Below, in pieces: positions 1 to 8,052 of a stretch of DNA of 54,758 bases. Origin of the DNA: a bacterium UBP15_UBA6099 (GTDB taxonomy: Bacteria; UBP15; UBA6099); contig DIWT01000032.1 of assembly GCA_002435745.1 (NCBI GenBank), positions 1 through 54,758 on the forward strand, written 5' to 3'. Within the stretch, counting starts at the first letter, position 1, and each line of letters begins with the position of its first letter. The notes under the pieces are model-generated. The model had not been told where the DNA came from and ran no database searches. It worked only from the letters and a program-made list of their open reading frames with translations. The translations under genes and the position numbers were made by a program.

Positions 1-62
1 TCCCGAATCCTAATGATGGATTCGGATTCAAAGAGAAACTTTTTCAAAAGTTTCTCTTTGGG
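1..62. repeat. Right end of a composite hairpin element
   Basis: The window opens inside a repeat. Positions 3-25 form a perfect hairpin (arms CCGAATCC and GGATTCGG). Positions 29-61 form a second one, with arms CAAAGAGAAACTTTT and its complement. The same terminal hairpin, preceded by the same GATTC, ends the two longer copies at 13809-13842 and 42341-42373. This is therefore probably the right end of a third copy cut by the window edge. From 62 to the csaB-tagA start at 156 nothing else is clear. Confidence 0.75.
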
Positions 63-155
63 TTTTAATCGTTTGTGGGGGGAGGGGTGAAATTGCTATT
101 GGAAATTTCGGGTTCGTGATAGAATTCTGACGGCGGAGCGGCGGCGCGGAATGGA

Positions 156-2042
156 ATGAGAGCGCCGGGCGGGAAAGGTCGGATTTTGAATTTTTTCATT
201 ATCGGATATTTCGGCAGCGGAAATGTGGGGGACGAGGCCATACTGGGGTCGTTTCTGAGTTGGAGCCGGAGGCGGTTGCCGGGGGCGGGGCACACGGTGT
301 TGACGTCAAGGCCGGAGGAGACGTCGGCGAGGCACGATGTGGGGACGGTGACGAAGGGTGATTTTGCGGGGTTGGCGCGGGCGTTGCGTCGGGCGGACGC
401 GGTGGTTCTTCCGGGGGGCGGGTTGCTGCAGGATGCGACGAGCGCGAGGAGCGCGGTTTACTACTGTCTGTTGATAATCGCGGCTGGGGCTATGGGCAAG
501 CCGGTCTATATGATGTCGCAGGGGATGGGGCCGTTCAGGAGGAAGTGGACGAGGGCGTTGGCGGGGTGGGCGATGCGCAGGTTCGTCCGGCGGGCGTGGG
601 CGAGGGACGAGCGAGCGCTGGGTCTGATGCGCGAAATGGGGTTGAGGGAGGATGTGGCGGAGTTGGGGGCGGACATGACGTTCGCGGCGGGAGCGGGGTC
701 GAGGGAGGCGATGGAGTCGGCGGACGCGCCGATGAGGCTGGCGGTGTCGTTGAGGCCGGGCGAGGGGGTGGACGCTCTGACGGGGGCGCTGGTGGGATGT
801 CTGATGAGGCTGAAGGAGACGGCGGCGGTGGCGGTGGACGCGATGGCGTTTGAGGCGGAAGCGGACGCGCCGGTGGTGGAGAGGTTCGTGTCGGAGATGC
901 GCCGGTTGTGTCCGGGGATAGAGATAAGGGCGCACGGCGTGGACGGGAGGATGAGCGCGGAGCGGGCCGCGGAGGTGGTGGGGGGAGCGAGGGCGATGAT
1001 AGGGATGCGGCTACACTCGCTGGCGTTCGCGGCGGCGCGCGGGGTTCCGTTCGTGGCGTTGAGCTATGACCCCAAAGTGAAGGCGTTTGCGGACGCGTGC
1101 GGACAGCCTGTGTTCGAGAAGCTGGAGGAGGTGTCCGCGTTCGAGTTGAGCCGGGCTGTGGAGTTTGTGGCGGGCGGCGGAGCGGCAGAGGCGCGAGAAA
1201 GGCTGGCGGGAGCGGCGGCTTCGTTTTCGGCGCTCGCCGCGAGGTCTCTGAGCATCCTCGAACGCGACATGCTTGAAGCCGAGGGCAGGCCGCTTGATGT
1301 GCTCGGAGTTCCTGTCTCGGCGATGACTCTGAACAGAACAGTGGAAAAAATCAGGCAGGCGGTTCTTAACCGGGAACGGCTGCACATTATAACGTTCAAT
1401 CCTGAGATGGCGATGCTGGCGAGGCGGGACGCGGGGTTCGCGGCGCTGGCGCGCGCGGGGACGCTGAACACGGCGGACGGCGTGGGAATCCGGATCGCGC
1501 TTAGGCTGAAACACGGGGCGCGCGCGGAGGCCGTCACCGGGATCGACCTTGCTGAAAAGATATTTGAAATGTCCGCCGAGGAGAAGTTGCGCGTGTATCT
1601 GCTGGGGGCTAAGCCGGAAGTGATTGAGAAGTGCGCCGCCGAGCTGTCGGCCCGGACGACGCCGCCGCTGTTGGCTGGCTATCATCACGGTTATATCAGG
1701 GACGCTGATCCGGGGGCTTTGGCGGAGGAGATCGAGGCGGCGCGGCCTGACATCGTGCTGGCGGGCATGGGCGCGCCGATGCAGGAGTTCTGGATACGGG
1801 ATAACGCGCCCAAACTGTCGGCGTCCGTCTTCATCGGAGTCGGCGGCTCGTTCGATGTGTTTGCCGGAGAGACGAAACGGGCTCCCGAGTTCTTCCGCAA
1901 GACGGGTCTGGAATGGGCGCACAGGCTGGCGACTGCTCCGTCCCGCGCTAAACGTATGACGGCTCTGCCGGCGTTCCTCGCCGCCGCCGTCTGGGACGCT
2001 TTCAAACACAGATTGAAAAAAGAAGAAAAGCGAAAAGGATAG
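156..2042 (+). CDS. CsaB-type polysaccharide pyruvyl transferase fused to a WecG/TagA glycosyltransferase
   Basis: This 628-residue protein joins two envelope-polysaccharide enzymes. Residues about 12-365 look like CsaB, which adds ketal pyruvate to a surface polysaccharide. They open with a motif typical of the family (GYFGSGNVGDEAIL) and carry a later GMRLHSLAFAA stretch. Residues about 375-628 are a WecG/TagA/CpsF (GT26) glycosyltransferase that would add an N-acetylhexosamine-type sugar to a lipid-linked acceptor. Its visible motifs are NTADGVGI (about residue 440, containing the likely catalytic Asp), LGAKPEV, GMGAPMQEFW and GVGGSFDVFAGE. The ATG at 156 is used here. A TTG at 186, preceded by AAAGG, would start exactly where CsaB proteins usually do. 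The CsaB half is strikingly G-rich on the coding strand and the TagA half is not. The gene stands alone and converges on the sigma-factor gene. Confidence 0.88.
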   Translation: MRAPGGKGRILNFFIIGYFGSGNVGDEAILGSFLSWSRRRLPGAGHTVLTSRPEETSARHDVGTVTKGDFAGLARALRRADAVVLPGGGLLQDATSARSAVYYCLLIIAAGAMGKPVYMMSQGMGPFRRKWTRALAGWAMRRFVRRAWARDERALGLMREMGLREDVAELGADMTFAAGAGSREAMESADAPMRLAVSLRPGEGVDALTGALVGCLMRLKETAAVAVDAMAFEAEADAPVVERFVSEMRRLCPGIEIRAHGVDGRMSAERAAEVVGGARAMIGMRLHSLAFAAARGVPFVALSYDPKVKAFADACGQPVFEKLEEVSAFELSRAVEFVAGGGAAEARERLAGAAASFSALAARSLSILERDMLEAEGRPLDVLGVPVSAMTLNRTVEKIRQAVLNRERLHIITFNPEMAMLARRDAGFAALARAGTLNTADGVGIRIALRLKHGARAEAVTGIDLAEKIFEMSAEEKLRVYLLGAKPEVIEKCAAELSARTTPPLLAGYHHGYIRDADPGALAEEIEAARPDIVLAGMGAPMQEFWIRDNAPKLSASVFIGVGGSFDVFAGETKRAPEFFRKTGLEWAHRLATAPSRAKRMTALPAFLAAAVWDAFKHRLKKEEKRKG

Positions 2043-2065
2043 AAGAAGAAAAGCGGGGAATGATG

Positions 2066-2130
2066 CTGCCGCCTGCGGCGGTTGGGGAAAACCCTTTGAA
2101 AAGGGTTGTTCCCCAAACCCCTTTCCTAAA
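2066..2130 (+). terminator. Terminator-like repeat hairpin after csaB-tagA
   Basis: A small GC hairpin (CCGCctGCGG) is followed by a strong stem-loop with arms around GGGGAAAACCCTT and AAGGGTTGTTCCCC, then a run ending in ATTTTT. It lies 24 bp after the csaB-tagA stop in the same orientation. Near-identical structures follow hypB (20698-20737) and the ROK gene (23796-23868), so it is a repeated 3'-end element. The U-tract is imperfect; a terminator role is inferred. Confidence 0.55.
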
Positions 2131-2173
2131 TTTTTCCTGCTAGCCCGGATTTTTTCACAAGAAAAATCCGGAA

Positions 2174-2291
2174 AATCGAATAAAGGGCGATCTACGTCGT
2201 TGAATCATCGACTCGAACTCGGTCACATACGAAACAGTATGCTCCCTCGTTCTCGCTCGATTCGCCTCGTATCTCATCCCTTTATTCGATT
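2174..2291. repeat. About 118-bp near-perfect palindrome
   Basis: The outer arms AATCGAATAAAGGG (2174-2187) and CCCTTTATTCGATT (2278-2291) are perfect inverted repeats. The tip CATAC-gaaaca-GTATG (2226-2241) shares the same centre, near 2233. The sequence between arms and tip pairs imperfectly, for example GAATC against GATTC. The whole unit would fold as one long hairpin. No ORF is present. It looks like a mobile or structural repeat and its function is unknown. Confidence 0.75.
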
Positions 2292-2293
2292 TC

Positions 2294-2320
2294 AGCTCGC
2301 ATTGGTGAAAAATGCGAGCT
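2294..2320. repeat. Hairpin with ATTGGTGAAAAAT core
   Basis: Arms AGCTCGCAT and ATGCGAGCT enclose the loop tggtgaaaa. The same core occurs in hairpins at 6151-6176 (opposite orientation) and 33911-33936 with different flanking bases. This indicates a dispersed short hairpin family. Confidence 0.6.
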
Positions 2321-2568
2321 AGCGCCAAAGTCGGGGGCTGCGCCTCCGACTTTGGCGCGTGTTATGGGAAAAGATGAAAAAACGGGGGGAAAAGATGGGA
2401 AAATGGGTTTCCGCTTTCGCGGGAATGACGGCACAAGGAGAGAAGAGGAATAACGGCGAAGAAGAGGAAGGAAAAATCTTGTTGCCGGGCGATTCGTGAA
2501 TCGCCCCTACAGGCCGGATGCGAGATGTATGTTTGGCAACAATCGGAAGCGGCGCGTTGGATGCGGAA

Positions 2569-3141
2569 TTATTTGCCGGCGGCGGGGATGAGGCCTTGAG
2601 AGGCGGCGTAGTCCCAGAGTGTTTTTTGAAGCAGTCGCCGCGCGCGGAACAGGCGCGACTTAACAGTTCCGAGGGTGGTTTCGGTCATGTCCGATATCTC
2701 GTCGTAGCTGAAGCCGTACATGTCGGACAGGACGAATGTCGCCCTGTAGTCTTCGGGCAGTTCGCGGATGGCGTCTGTGATGTTGGTCGGGATGAACTTC
2801 TCCATGAAAAGCTCTTCCGGGCTTGAGCCGACGCCGGTTTCGCGCCCGATGTCCATCACTTTGTCGTAGAGGTAGAAGTCGGGAGTGTCCTCGACGCTTA
2901 TCCGGTTAGGCTCCCTGCGGTCCTTCTTGTATTTATTGATGAAGTTATTAGTCAGGATTTTAAAAATCCAAGCTTTGAAGTTGGTTCCGGTTTCGAACTG
3001 ATGGAACGCCCTGAAGGCCTTGAGGTAGGTTTCCTGAATGAGGTCTTCGGCGTCGGCCTGATTTTGAGTCAAGCGGAGGGCGGCTCCGTAGAGCATGTCC
3101 ATAAGAGGCATGGCGAGATTTTCAAAAGATTCTTCGGGCAT
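2569..3141 (-). CDS. ECF-family RNA polymerase sigma factor
   Basis: This 190-residue protein is a group IV (ECF) sigma factor that would direct RNA polymerase to a stress or envelope regulon. Region 2 is seen in residues about 10-80, with the typical DAEDLIQETYLKAFRAFHQF stretch and NFKAWIFKILTNNFIN. Region 4 is seen in about 115-180, with LPEDYRATFVLSDMYGFSYD, an EISDMTETTLGTVKSRLFRA helix-turn-helix and a short tail. The resemblance is to the SigE/SigR-like ECF groups. No anti-sigma gene lies next to it. It sits 52 bp downstream of the NrpR-type regulator on the same strand, so the two may be cotranscribed from the promoter at 4258-4286. No clear Shine-Dalgarno precedes the ATG. Confidence 0.93.
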   Translation of the reverse strand: MPEESFENLAMPLMDMLYGAALRLTQNQADAEDLIQETYLKAFRAFHQFETGTNFKAWIFKILTNNFINKYKKDRREPNRISVEDTPDFYLYDKVMDIGRETGVGSSPEELFMEKFIPTNITDAIRELPEDYRATFVLSDMYGFSYDEISDMTETTLGTVKSRLFRARRLLQKTLWDYAASQGLIPAAGK

Positions 3142-3193
3142 ATCAAGATGGCAAGCCGATATCAGTGTTTGAGAAGCGCCGGCCGCCGACGGG

Positions 3194-4207
3194 TTATTTT
3201 ACCAGATTTCTGAAACGAGTGCGAAGGTTTTCAAAACCTTCGAGGGCCTCGTAGGGAGCGAGGCAGTGAAGAGCGGCGTTAATGGTGTTCACGCCGGCCT
3301 CGTGGGCGGCGGCCACGGGATTCAGGCCGCCGACGACGGCCATGCCGATCATGCCCTCGTCGACGGAGACGTTGAGCAGGGGCTGGTTCGGTTTGCCGAC
3401 GGCAAGAATGCCTGAGAGGCCGAGCATGTCGAGTTTTCTGCGAACGGCTTCGAGTCTGCCGCCGGCGACGATGGGGATTTCCCTGAAGCTGGCGCCGACG
3501 ACGCCGCTCTGGCCGCGAGCGGCTTTGCCCACGCTCGTCATGCCCGCGCGCAGGAACATTTCCAGCGGGTCGAGAGTGGTGCCGAGATAGTCCACAAGCT
3601 CGGTGAAGCAGACCGGCCGTCCGCCTTCCATCCGCAGCAGACTGCCGTATCTGGACGCCACCGGGATGCCTTCTTTGAGCAGCAAACCGTTGAGGGTCAC
3701 GCTGCACACCGTGCCGAACCCGACCATGTTCGAGGGCACTATCATGTTGCCGATTTTTTCCCCCGGCCCGCGCAGGAGGGCCAGCCGGCCCATGCCAAGC
3801 CCGGCGCGGAAAGCCATCAGTATCTCTTCTAGCGCCGTCTCGAACTGCTCGACCGGGATAAGGGACACGTTGAGGACAATCAGCCCCTCCCGCTTCACCG
3901 GGTCGAACCCCATGTTGTACGACAAGCCGTCTATCTTAGAAACGATGAAGCCGAGCCTGCCGAGGATGTTCACGCCCTCCAGCTCGCTCAGCCCGGCGGG
4001 AGTTATCTCGCGGCCCACCCGCTTGGAAATTTTTCTCGTCATCCCGTCGTCGTCCAGCTTCTGCAGATGGAATCTGACCGTACGCTCGTTTGTTTCGATG
4101 CCGGAGACGGACAGCAGTTCGGTTATCTTGGTGCTGCCCAGAGGCTTGCCGCTGTCGCGCAGGATTTTGAGGATTTCCGTTCTGTACCGCTTGCTTTTGT
4201 CGTCCAT
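3194..4207 (-). CDS. NrpR-type transcriptional regulator (winged helix plus one DUF128 domain)
   Basis: This protein of about 337 residues has an N-terminal winged-helix domain (residues about 8-75). One NrpR/DUF128 domain follows (about 85-320), with the family-like stretches VNVSLIPVEQFE-type, GIPVASRYGSLL and GTTLDPLEMFLRAGMTS. In archaea NrpR represses nitrogen-assimilation genes in response to 2-oxoglutarate. The bacterial target is unknown and no nif or gln gene is nearby. An ATG at 4207 is chosen over a TTG at 4231, because it has GGAG 10 bp upstream and fits the promoter at 4258-4286. Archaeal proteins often carry two DUF128 domains, and this one has a single copy. It is divergent from nadE and lies upstream of an ECF sigma gene. 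Confidence 0.85.
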   Translation of the reverse strand: MDDKSKRYRTEILKILRDSGKPLGSTKITELLSVSGIETNERTVRFHLQKLDDDGMTRKISKRVGREITPAGLSELEGVNILGRLGFIVSKIDGLSYNMGFDPVKREGLIVLNVSLIPVEQFETALEEILMAFRAGLGMGRLALLRGPGEKIGNMIVPSNMVGFGTVCSVTLNGLLLKEGIPVASRYGSLLRMEGGRPVCFTELVDYLGTTLDPLEMFLRAGMTSVGKAARGQSGVVGASFREIPIVAGGRLEAVRRKLDMLGLSGILAVGKPNQPLLNVSVDEGMIGMAVVGGLNPVAAAHEAGVNTINAALHCLAPYEALEGFENLRTRFRNLVK

Positions 4208-4257
4208 TGTGCGAGCGCTCCGATACGGCAATTTTGCCGTTATGTTCTTGAAAGATA

Positions 4258-4286
4258 ATTTTAACGCCGAAGTGGAAAAGTATCAA
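4258..4286 (-). promoter_or_regulatory. Promoter for the NrpR-type gene
   Basis: On the minus strand TTGATA (4281-4286) and TAAAAT (4258-4263) are separated by 17 bp. Transcription would start near 4250 and leave a leader of about 43 nt before the ATG at 4207. This supports that start over the upstream TTG. Confidence 0.68.
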
Positions 4287-4405
4287 GGCGCGATGTAATA
4301 TATTATTCGGACAGGGGCGGTGGATAAACGACACGGAATTGCCGACGGCGAGTCCAGCCGGATTCCCCCGCGCCCGCCCCACATTCATCTCGGAGACTGC
4401 CTGCC

Positions 4406-6118
4406 ATGCCGGAGAAAAGAACATTGCGCGTAGCCCTCGCCCAGATCAACACGACGGTGGGGGCGATCGAAGAAAACGCGGCGCTGATCATCGAATACGC
4501 CGCGCTGGCGCGCAGGCAGCAGGCGGACATAGTGGCGTTTCCAGAGCTGGCCCTGTGCGGGTATCCGCCGGAAGACCTGCTGCTGCGCGGCTCGTTCATC
4601 GAGGACAACCAGTTGGCGATGCGGAAGCTGGCGCATTCGATAGAGGGCATCACAGCGGTGGTCGGATACGCGGAGGCGGACGCCGGGCGTGTGTTCAACT
4701 CCGCCGCGGTGGTCGACGACGGGCGCATAGTCGGCTCGTACAGGAAGATGGAGCTGCCCAACTACGGGGTGTTTGACGAAAAGCGATATTTTTCAGAGGG
4801 AGACAGGCCGTTCGTGTTCGAGATGAAAGGCGTGCGGACGGCGCTGACCATCTGCGAGGACTTGTGGGTGACGGGGGGCAGGGCGGAAACGGAAGCGCGC
4901 CGCGCGGGCGCGGAGCTTATCATCAACATGTCGGCCTCGCCGTTCCACGCGGGCAAGGCGCACGTGCGCGAGGAGCTTGTCGGCGGGCTGGCGACGCGCG
5001 CCGGGGCGTTCGTGCTGTACGTCAACCTCGTCGGCGGTCAGGACGAGCTTGTGTTCGACGGAGGCGCGATAGCGGCCGAGCCCGGCGGCTCGATATTCGC
5101 CCGCTCGCAGCGGTTCGTTGAAAATTTGCTTGTCGTCGACATCGACTCGGACGACCCCCGGCTCGCCAAGCGCGCGCCGCGCGGCTCTTCGCCGCAGCCC
5201 CGGCTCTCTCTCTCGTCGAAAGTCACCGCCTCTTGGGCCCCGGCCTCGCACACCATCGCCCCTCAGATGTCCGACATCGACGAAATTCTCGCCGCGCTCA
5301 TCGCCGGAACCCGCGACTACGCCCGCAAAAACGGCTTCAAAAAAATCGTGCTCGGCCTCAGCGGCGGCATAGACTCCGCGCTCTCCGCCTGCGTGGCCGT
5401 CGAGGCTCTCGGCAGGCAGAACGTCGTGTGCGTCACCATGCCTTCGGAATACACGTCCGCCGAGACCCTCTCGGACGCCGAAATCCTCGCCTCCAACCTC
5501 GGCGTAAAACTCATAAAAATTCCCATCGGAAACGCGCTCGACGCCTACGGTTCGGAACTCAAGGACGCCTTCGGCCCCGGAGAGCCCGGCATAGAGCGGG
5601 AGAACCTGCAGGCGCGAATACGCGGCAACATCCTCATGGCCCTGTCGAACCGGTTCGGCTGGCTTGTGTTGACAACCGGCAACAAGAGCGAGGTCGCCGT
5701 CGGCTACTGCACTCTGTACGGCGACATGGCGGGCGGGTTCAACGCCATTAAGGACGTGCTGAAAACCACGGTTTACAGGCTGTCGGAGCACATCAACGCC
5801 GCCGCCGGGCGGGAGATAATCCCGCGCGCCACCATCGAGCGGCCTCCCACAGCGGAGCTGAAACCCGGACAAAAGGACGAGGATTCCCTGCCGCCGTATT
5901 CGGTACTCGACCCGATTCTCCACGCGTACGTGGAAGACGACCTGAGCATGGACGAGATAGTGGAGATGGGGCATGACCCCGCCGCCGTAGCTGACGTTAT
6001 CAGGATGGTTGACGCCGCCGAGTACAAGCGCCGCCAGTCCGCGCCCGGAGTCAAAATCACCCCCAAAGCGTTCGGACGAGACCGCCGCCTTCCTATCACC
6101 AACAGCTACCGCCGATGA
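4406..6118 (+). CDS. nadE: Glutamine-dependent NAD+ synthetase
   Basis: This 570-residue enzyme makes NAD+ from deamido-NAD+, ATP and glutamine, in the last step of NAD biosynthesis. The N-terminal nitrilase-like glutaminase domain shows its Glu-Lys-Cys triad: E47 in FPELALCGYPPEDL, K114 in YRKMELPNYGVFDE and C150 in LTICEDLWV. The C-terminal synthetase domain has the PP-loop SGGIDS at residues 319-324, followed by GNKSE and GDMAGGF motifs. The length is normal for the two-domain form. The ATG is preceded by GGAG. Codon third positions switch to strong C preference in the middle (about 5140-5580). It is divergent from nrpR, and a terminator-like hairpin follows at 6182-6225. Confidence 0.97.
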   Translation: MPEKRTLRVALAQINTTVGAIEENAALIIEYAALARRQQADIVAFPELALCGYPPEDLLLRGSFIEDNQLAMRKLAHSIEGITAVVGYAEADAGRVFNSAAVVDDGRIVGSYRKMELPNYGVFDEKRYFSEGDRPFVFEMKGVRTALTICEDLWVTGGRAETEARRAGAELIINMSASPFHAGKAHVREELVGGLATRAGAFVLYVNLVGGQDELVFDGGAIAAEPGGSIFARSQRFVENLLVVDIDSDDPRLAKRAPRGSSPQPRLSLSSKVTASWAPASHTIAPQMSDIDEILAALIAGTRDYARKNGFKKIVLGLSGGIDSALSACVAVEALGRQNVVCVTMPSEYTSAETLSDAEILASNLGVKLIKIPIGNALDAYGSELKDAFGPGEPGIERENLQARIRGNILMALSNRFGWLVLTTGNKSEVAVGYCTLYGDMAGGFNAIKDVLKTTVYRLSEHINAAAGREIIPRATIERPPTAELKPGQKDEDSLPPYSVLDPILHAYVEDDLSMDEIVEMGHDPAAVADVIRMVDAAEYKRRQSAPGVKITPKAFGRDRRLPITNSYRR

Positions 6119-6150
6119 CCCGCCGGGAATAATTCACATGCGGCAACTTA

Positions 6151-6176
6151 AACCGCATTTTTCACCAATGCGGGTT
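6151..6176. repeat. Hairpin with ATTTTTCACCAAT core
   Basis: The sequence AACCGCATTTTTCACCAATG followed by CGGGTT is the reverse-orientation relative of the hairpin at 2294-2320. The arms are ACCGCAT and ATGCGGGT. It lies 32 bp past the nadE stop. Confidence 0.55.
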
Positions 6177-6181
6177 AAACA

Positions 6182-6225
6182 TTAAGAACCGTTTGAAACG
6201 GTTATACCTGTTCTTAATTTTTTTT
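6182..6225 (+). terminator. Probable rho-independent terminator of nadE
   Basis: The arms TTAAGAAC (6182-6189) and GTTCTTAA (6210-6217) enclose an inner hairpin CCGTTTgaaACGG, and eight T residues follow. This is the classic shape of an intrinsic terminator reading rightwards. The ATTAAGAACCG part also matches the hairpin-unit family at 29.8 kb. Confidence 0.6.
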
Positions 6226-6486
6226 GCCCATCGCACACCCACAACAGGGTTGTGTGCGTCACCCGGCACAATGGGTAAAATCAATATATCGTTTGGGGTT
6301 ATGGAAAAAGCGAATAGGCGGAGTGAAACCAATAATCCGACACAGGCAGCCGAAAGCCGCGCCGCCGCCCTCCCGCTTTTCCGTTGTTTGAGAGAAACAG
6401 GCATTTAAAGAGAAACTTAATAAAAGCCCGCATGAATCTTCGCTCTCTATCAAGCATTCTCTTTCGAAAAAGAAAAAGCGACTAGT
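6226..6486. other. Non-coding gap between nadE and the ABC permease
   Basis: A hairpin (CGCACAC/GTGTGCG near 6237-6263) is followed by GGCAC and GGGTAAAATCAAT (about 6268-6286). The same order, hairpin then GGCAC then GGGTAAAATCAAT, is seen in the tandem units near 29.9 kb. The remaining bases up to 6486 show nothing recognisable. Confidence 0.5.
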
Positions 6487-8052
6487 CTAATCATTGATCT
6501 TTGCGGATATGGCAGATATTCCAGCCTTTGCGCGGGACATTAAACGGAAGTTGACAATCCCGAACAATGCCGTCAGCAACCCATTCACGAGGATATAAGA
6601 AGCTGGAAATCCCGTAAATGAAGAATCCAACGCGGCAAAAGCGGTAAGCGGAGTAAGATCAATAAAGCCAAAGAAATTCTGCCGCTCCCTGCCGACGCCG
6701 ACATCGCGCATTTTGAAAAACAGTATTGTCGGAGCTATGAAAAGCAAAAGATAAACAATCGCGGCGCGTTGAAGCGCGCTCTTTTTGAGAATCAGTCCCG
6801 CGCCCTGAAAAAACAACGCGTCTCTAAGGGCCAACAACAAAAAGCCCGATATGAATAACAATGAATCCAAAGTGGAAACCCGAACAGAATAAACTGCGTG
6901 GAAAACAACAGAAGTTGCTATGAAAACAAGCAGAAGGAGGATGATTGTAAAAAACATCGGAGCGTCGTCCCTGAAAAAAAAGGCCGTCTTGTTTCTTTGC
7001 GAATCGAATTTGTAAAGCCAAGGCCTGATTTCAGCGATAGAGCGCGTGTGTTGCGACATTGCCAAATAAATAAAGACGAGATTGGCGAAAGTTAGAGTAT
7101 AGAACACACCATCGTCTTGATCGACATTCAACCAGCAATTTTCGCAAGAGGGACTGTTCATAAGAAATCCAACAAAAAAGAGATTGAAAACAATCATCAG
7201 AACAGCCGTCGGCCAGCAACTAGTTGTTTCGCTTGCGAGCCTTTTCATTCTTGCCGCCGCCGCCTTGAAGAAAGCGAAAGCAAGGCCGATGTAAAACAAA
7301 AGAGCAAAAGGAATAAGCGGGAATTTCGTGGAATAAAAACAGATTTTATTTAACGGGCAGAGTTCCGGATAAAGCTTTGTAAAAATCACAAACACCGGAC
7401 TCAAGAAGGTTATCGAGCAAAAGTTTCTACCGTATTCACCGTTGAAAACAGGAATCGAGCTATAGATTAAAATCAGAGGAATCAGAACGGCAAAAGCGAT
7501 CCACGAGTTGCCATACTGCTTATTTTCTGAAAAAATCGACAATATCAGGAAGAAACAAAAGCAGGACAATAGAATGCTCAGGCAAATAAAAATTGAAAAA
7601 ACAATAAAAACGTCAACAATCGGCATTCCGCACTTCAGAACGGAAAAAGCCAGAAAAGGAATGCCTGCGAATGACGCGACATACATATCGCCGCCCGCGC
7701 CCAATAATTTTCCAAGCAACAACTTGCTCGCGGGCTGCGGAGTCGTCTTCTGAAAAACCCATGTTCCCTGCGAAAACTCCTGCGACAGCGCGCCGGAAGC
7801 ATAAACCGGAATCGCCACCACCCAGAGAATTAACTGATAAAAAAACATTCCCTTCGCTATTCTGGTATAAAACAGGACGGCGGGAAAATGCTGCTCTTTA
7901 GAGAATTCAATATTTACATAATTAAAAGCGATGATAAGAAAGCAGATGAAACAGGAAGCGACGGCCATCGCCGTCATTCTCGACGGACGAAGGCTTACGC
8001 GGAGCAACCGCCACGCCTCAGGAAGACCCATTGCGAAACGTAGTTTCATCAT
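6487..8052 (-). CDS. ABC-2-like exporter permease
   Basis: This 521-residue polytopic membrane protein is the likely membrane subunit of an ABC exporter. I count roughly ten to twelve hydrophobic helices, for example in residues about 28-48, 70-90 and 120-190. The substrate cannot be told. The ATG overlaps the stop of the ATP-binding gene by 4 bp (ATGA), so the two are translationally coupled. The gene is clearly more AT-rich than its surroundings and rich in Phe, Ile, Cys and Lys. That suggests acquisition by transfer or relaxed codon use. The family assignment rests on topology and partner, not on a diagnostic motif. Confidence 0.78.
   Translation of the reverse strand: MMKLRFAMGLPEAWRLLRVSLRPSRMTAMAVASCFICFLIIAFNYVNIEFSKEQHFPAVLFYTRIAKGMFFYQLILWVVAIPVYASGALSQEFSQGTWVFQKTTPQPASKLLLGKLLGAGGDMYVASFAGIPFLAFSVLKCGMPIVDVFIVFSIFICLSILLSCFCFFLILSIFSENKQYGNSWIAFAVLIPLILIYSSIPVFNGEYGRNFCSITFLSPVFVIFTKLYPELCPLNKICFYSTKFPLIPFALLFYIGLAFAFFKAAAARMKRLASETTSCWPTAVLMIVFNLFFVGFLMNSPSCENCWLNVDQDDGVFYTLTFANLVFIYLAMSQHTRSIAEIRPWLYKFDSQRNKTAFFFRDDAPMFFTIILLLLVFIATSVVFHAVYSVRVSTLDSLLFISGFLLLALRDALFFQGAGLILKKSALQRAAIVYLLLFIAPTILFFKMRDVGVGRERQNFFGFIDLTPLTAFAALDSSFTGFPASYILVNGLLTALFGIVNFRLMSRAKAGISAISAKIND

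Larger units (their letters stand above)
2043..2568. other. Non-coding convergent gap filled with stem-loops
   Basis: These 526 bases separate two convergent genes and hold no credible ORF. They contain, in order, a terminator-like hairpin pair (2066-2118), a hairpin CCGGATTTTT/AAAAATCCGG (2145-2171), a long near-palindrome (2174-2291), an ATTGGTGAAAAAT hairpin (2294-2320) and a GC-rich hairpin (2322-2358). The last resembles the second stem-loop of the composite elements elsewhere. From about 2400 to 2568 nothing was recognised. Confidence 0.7.
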
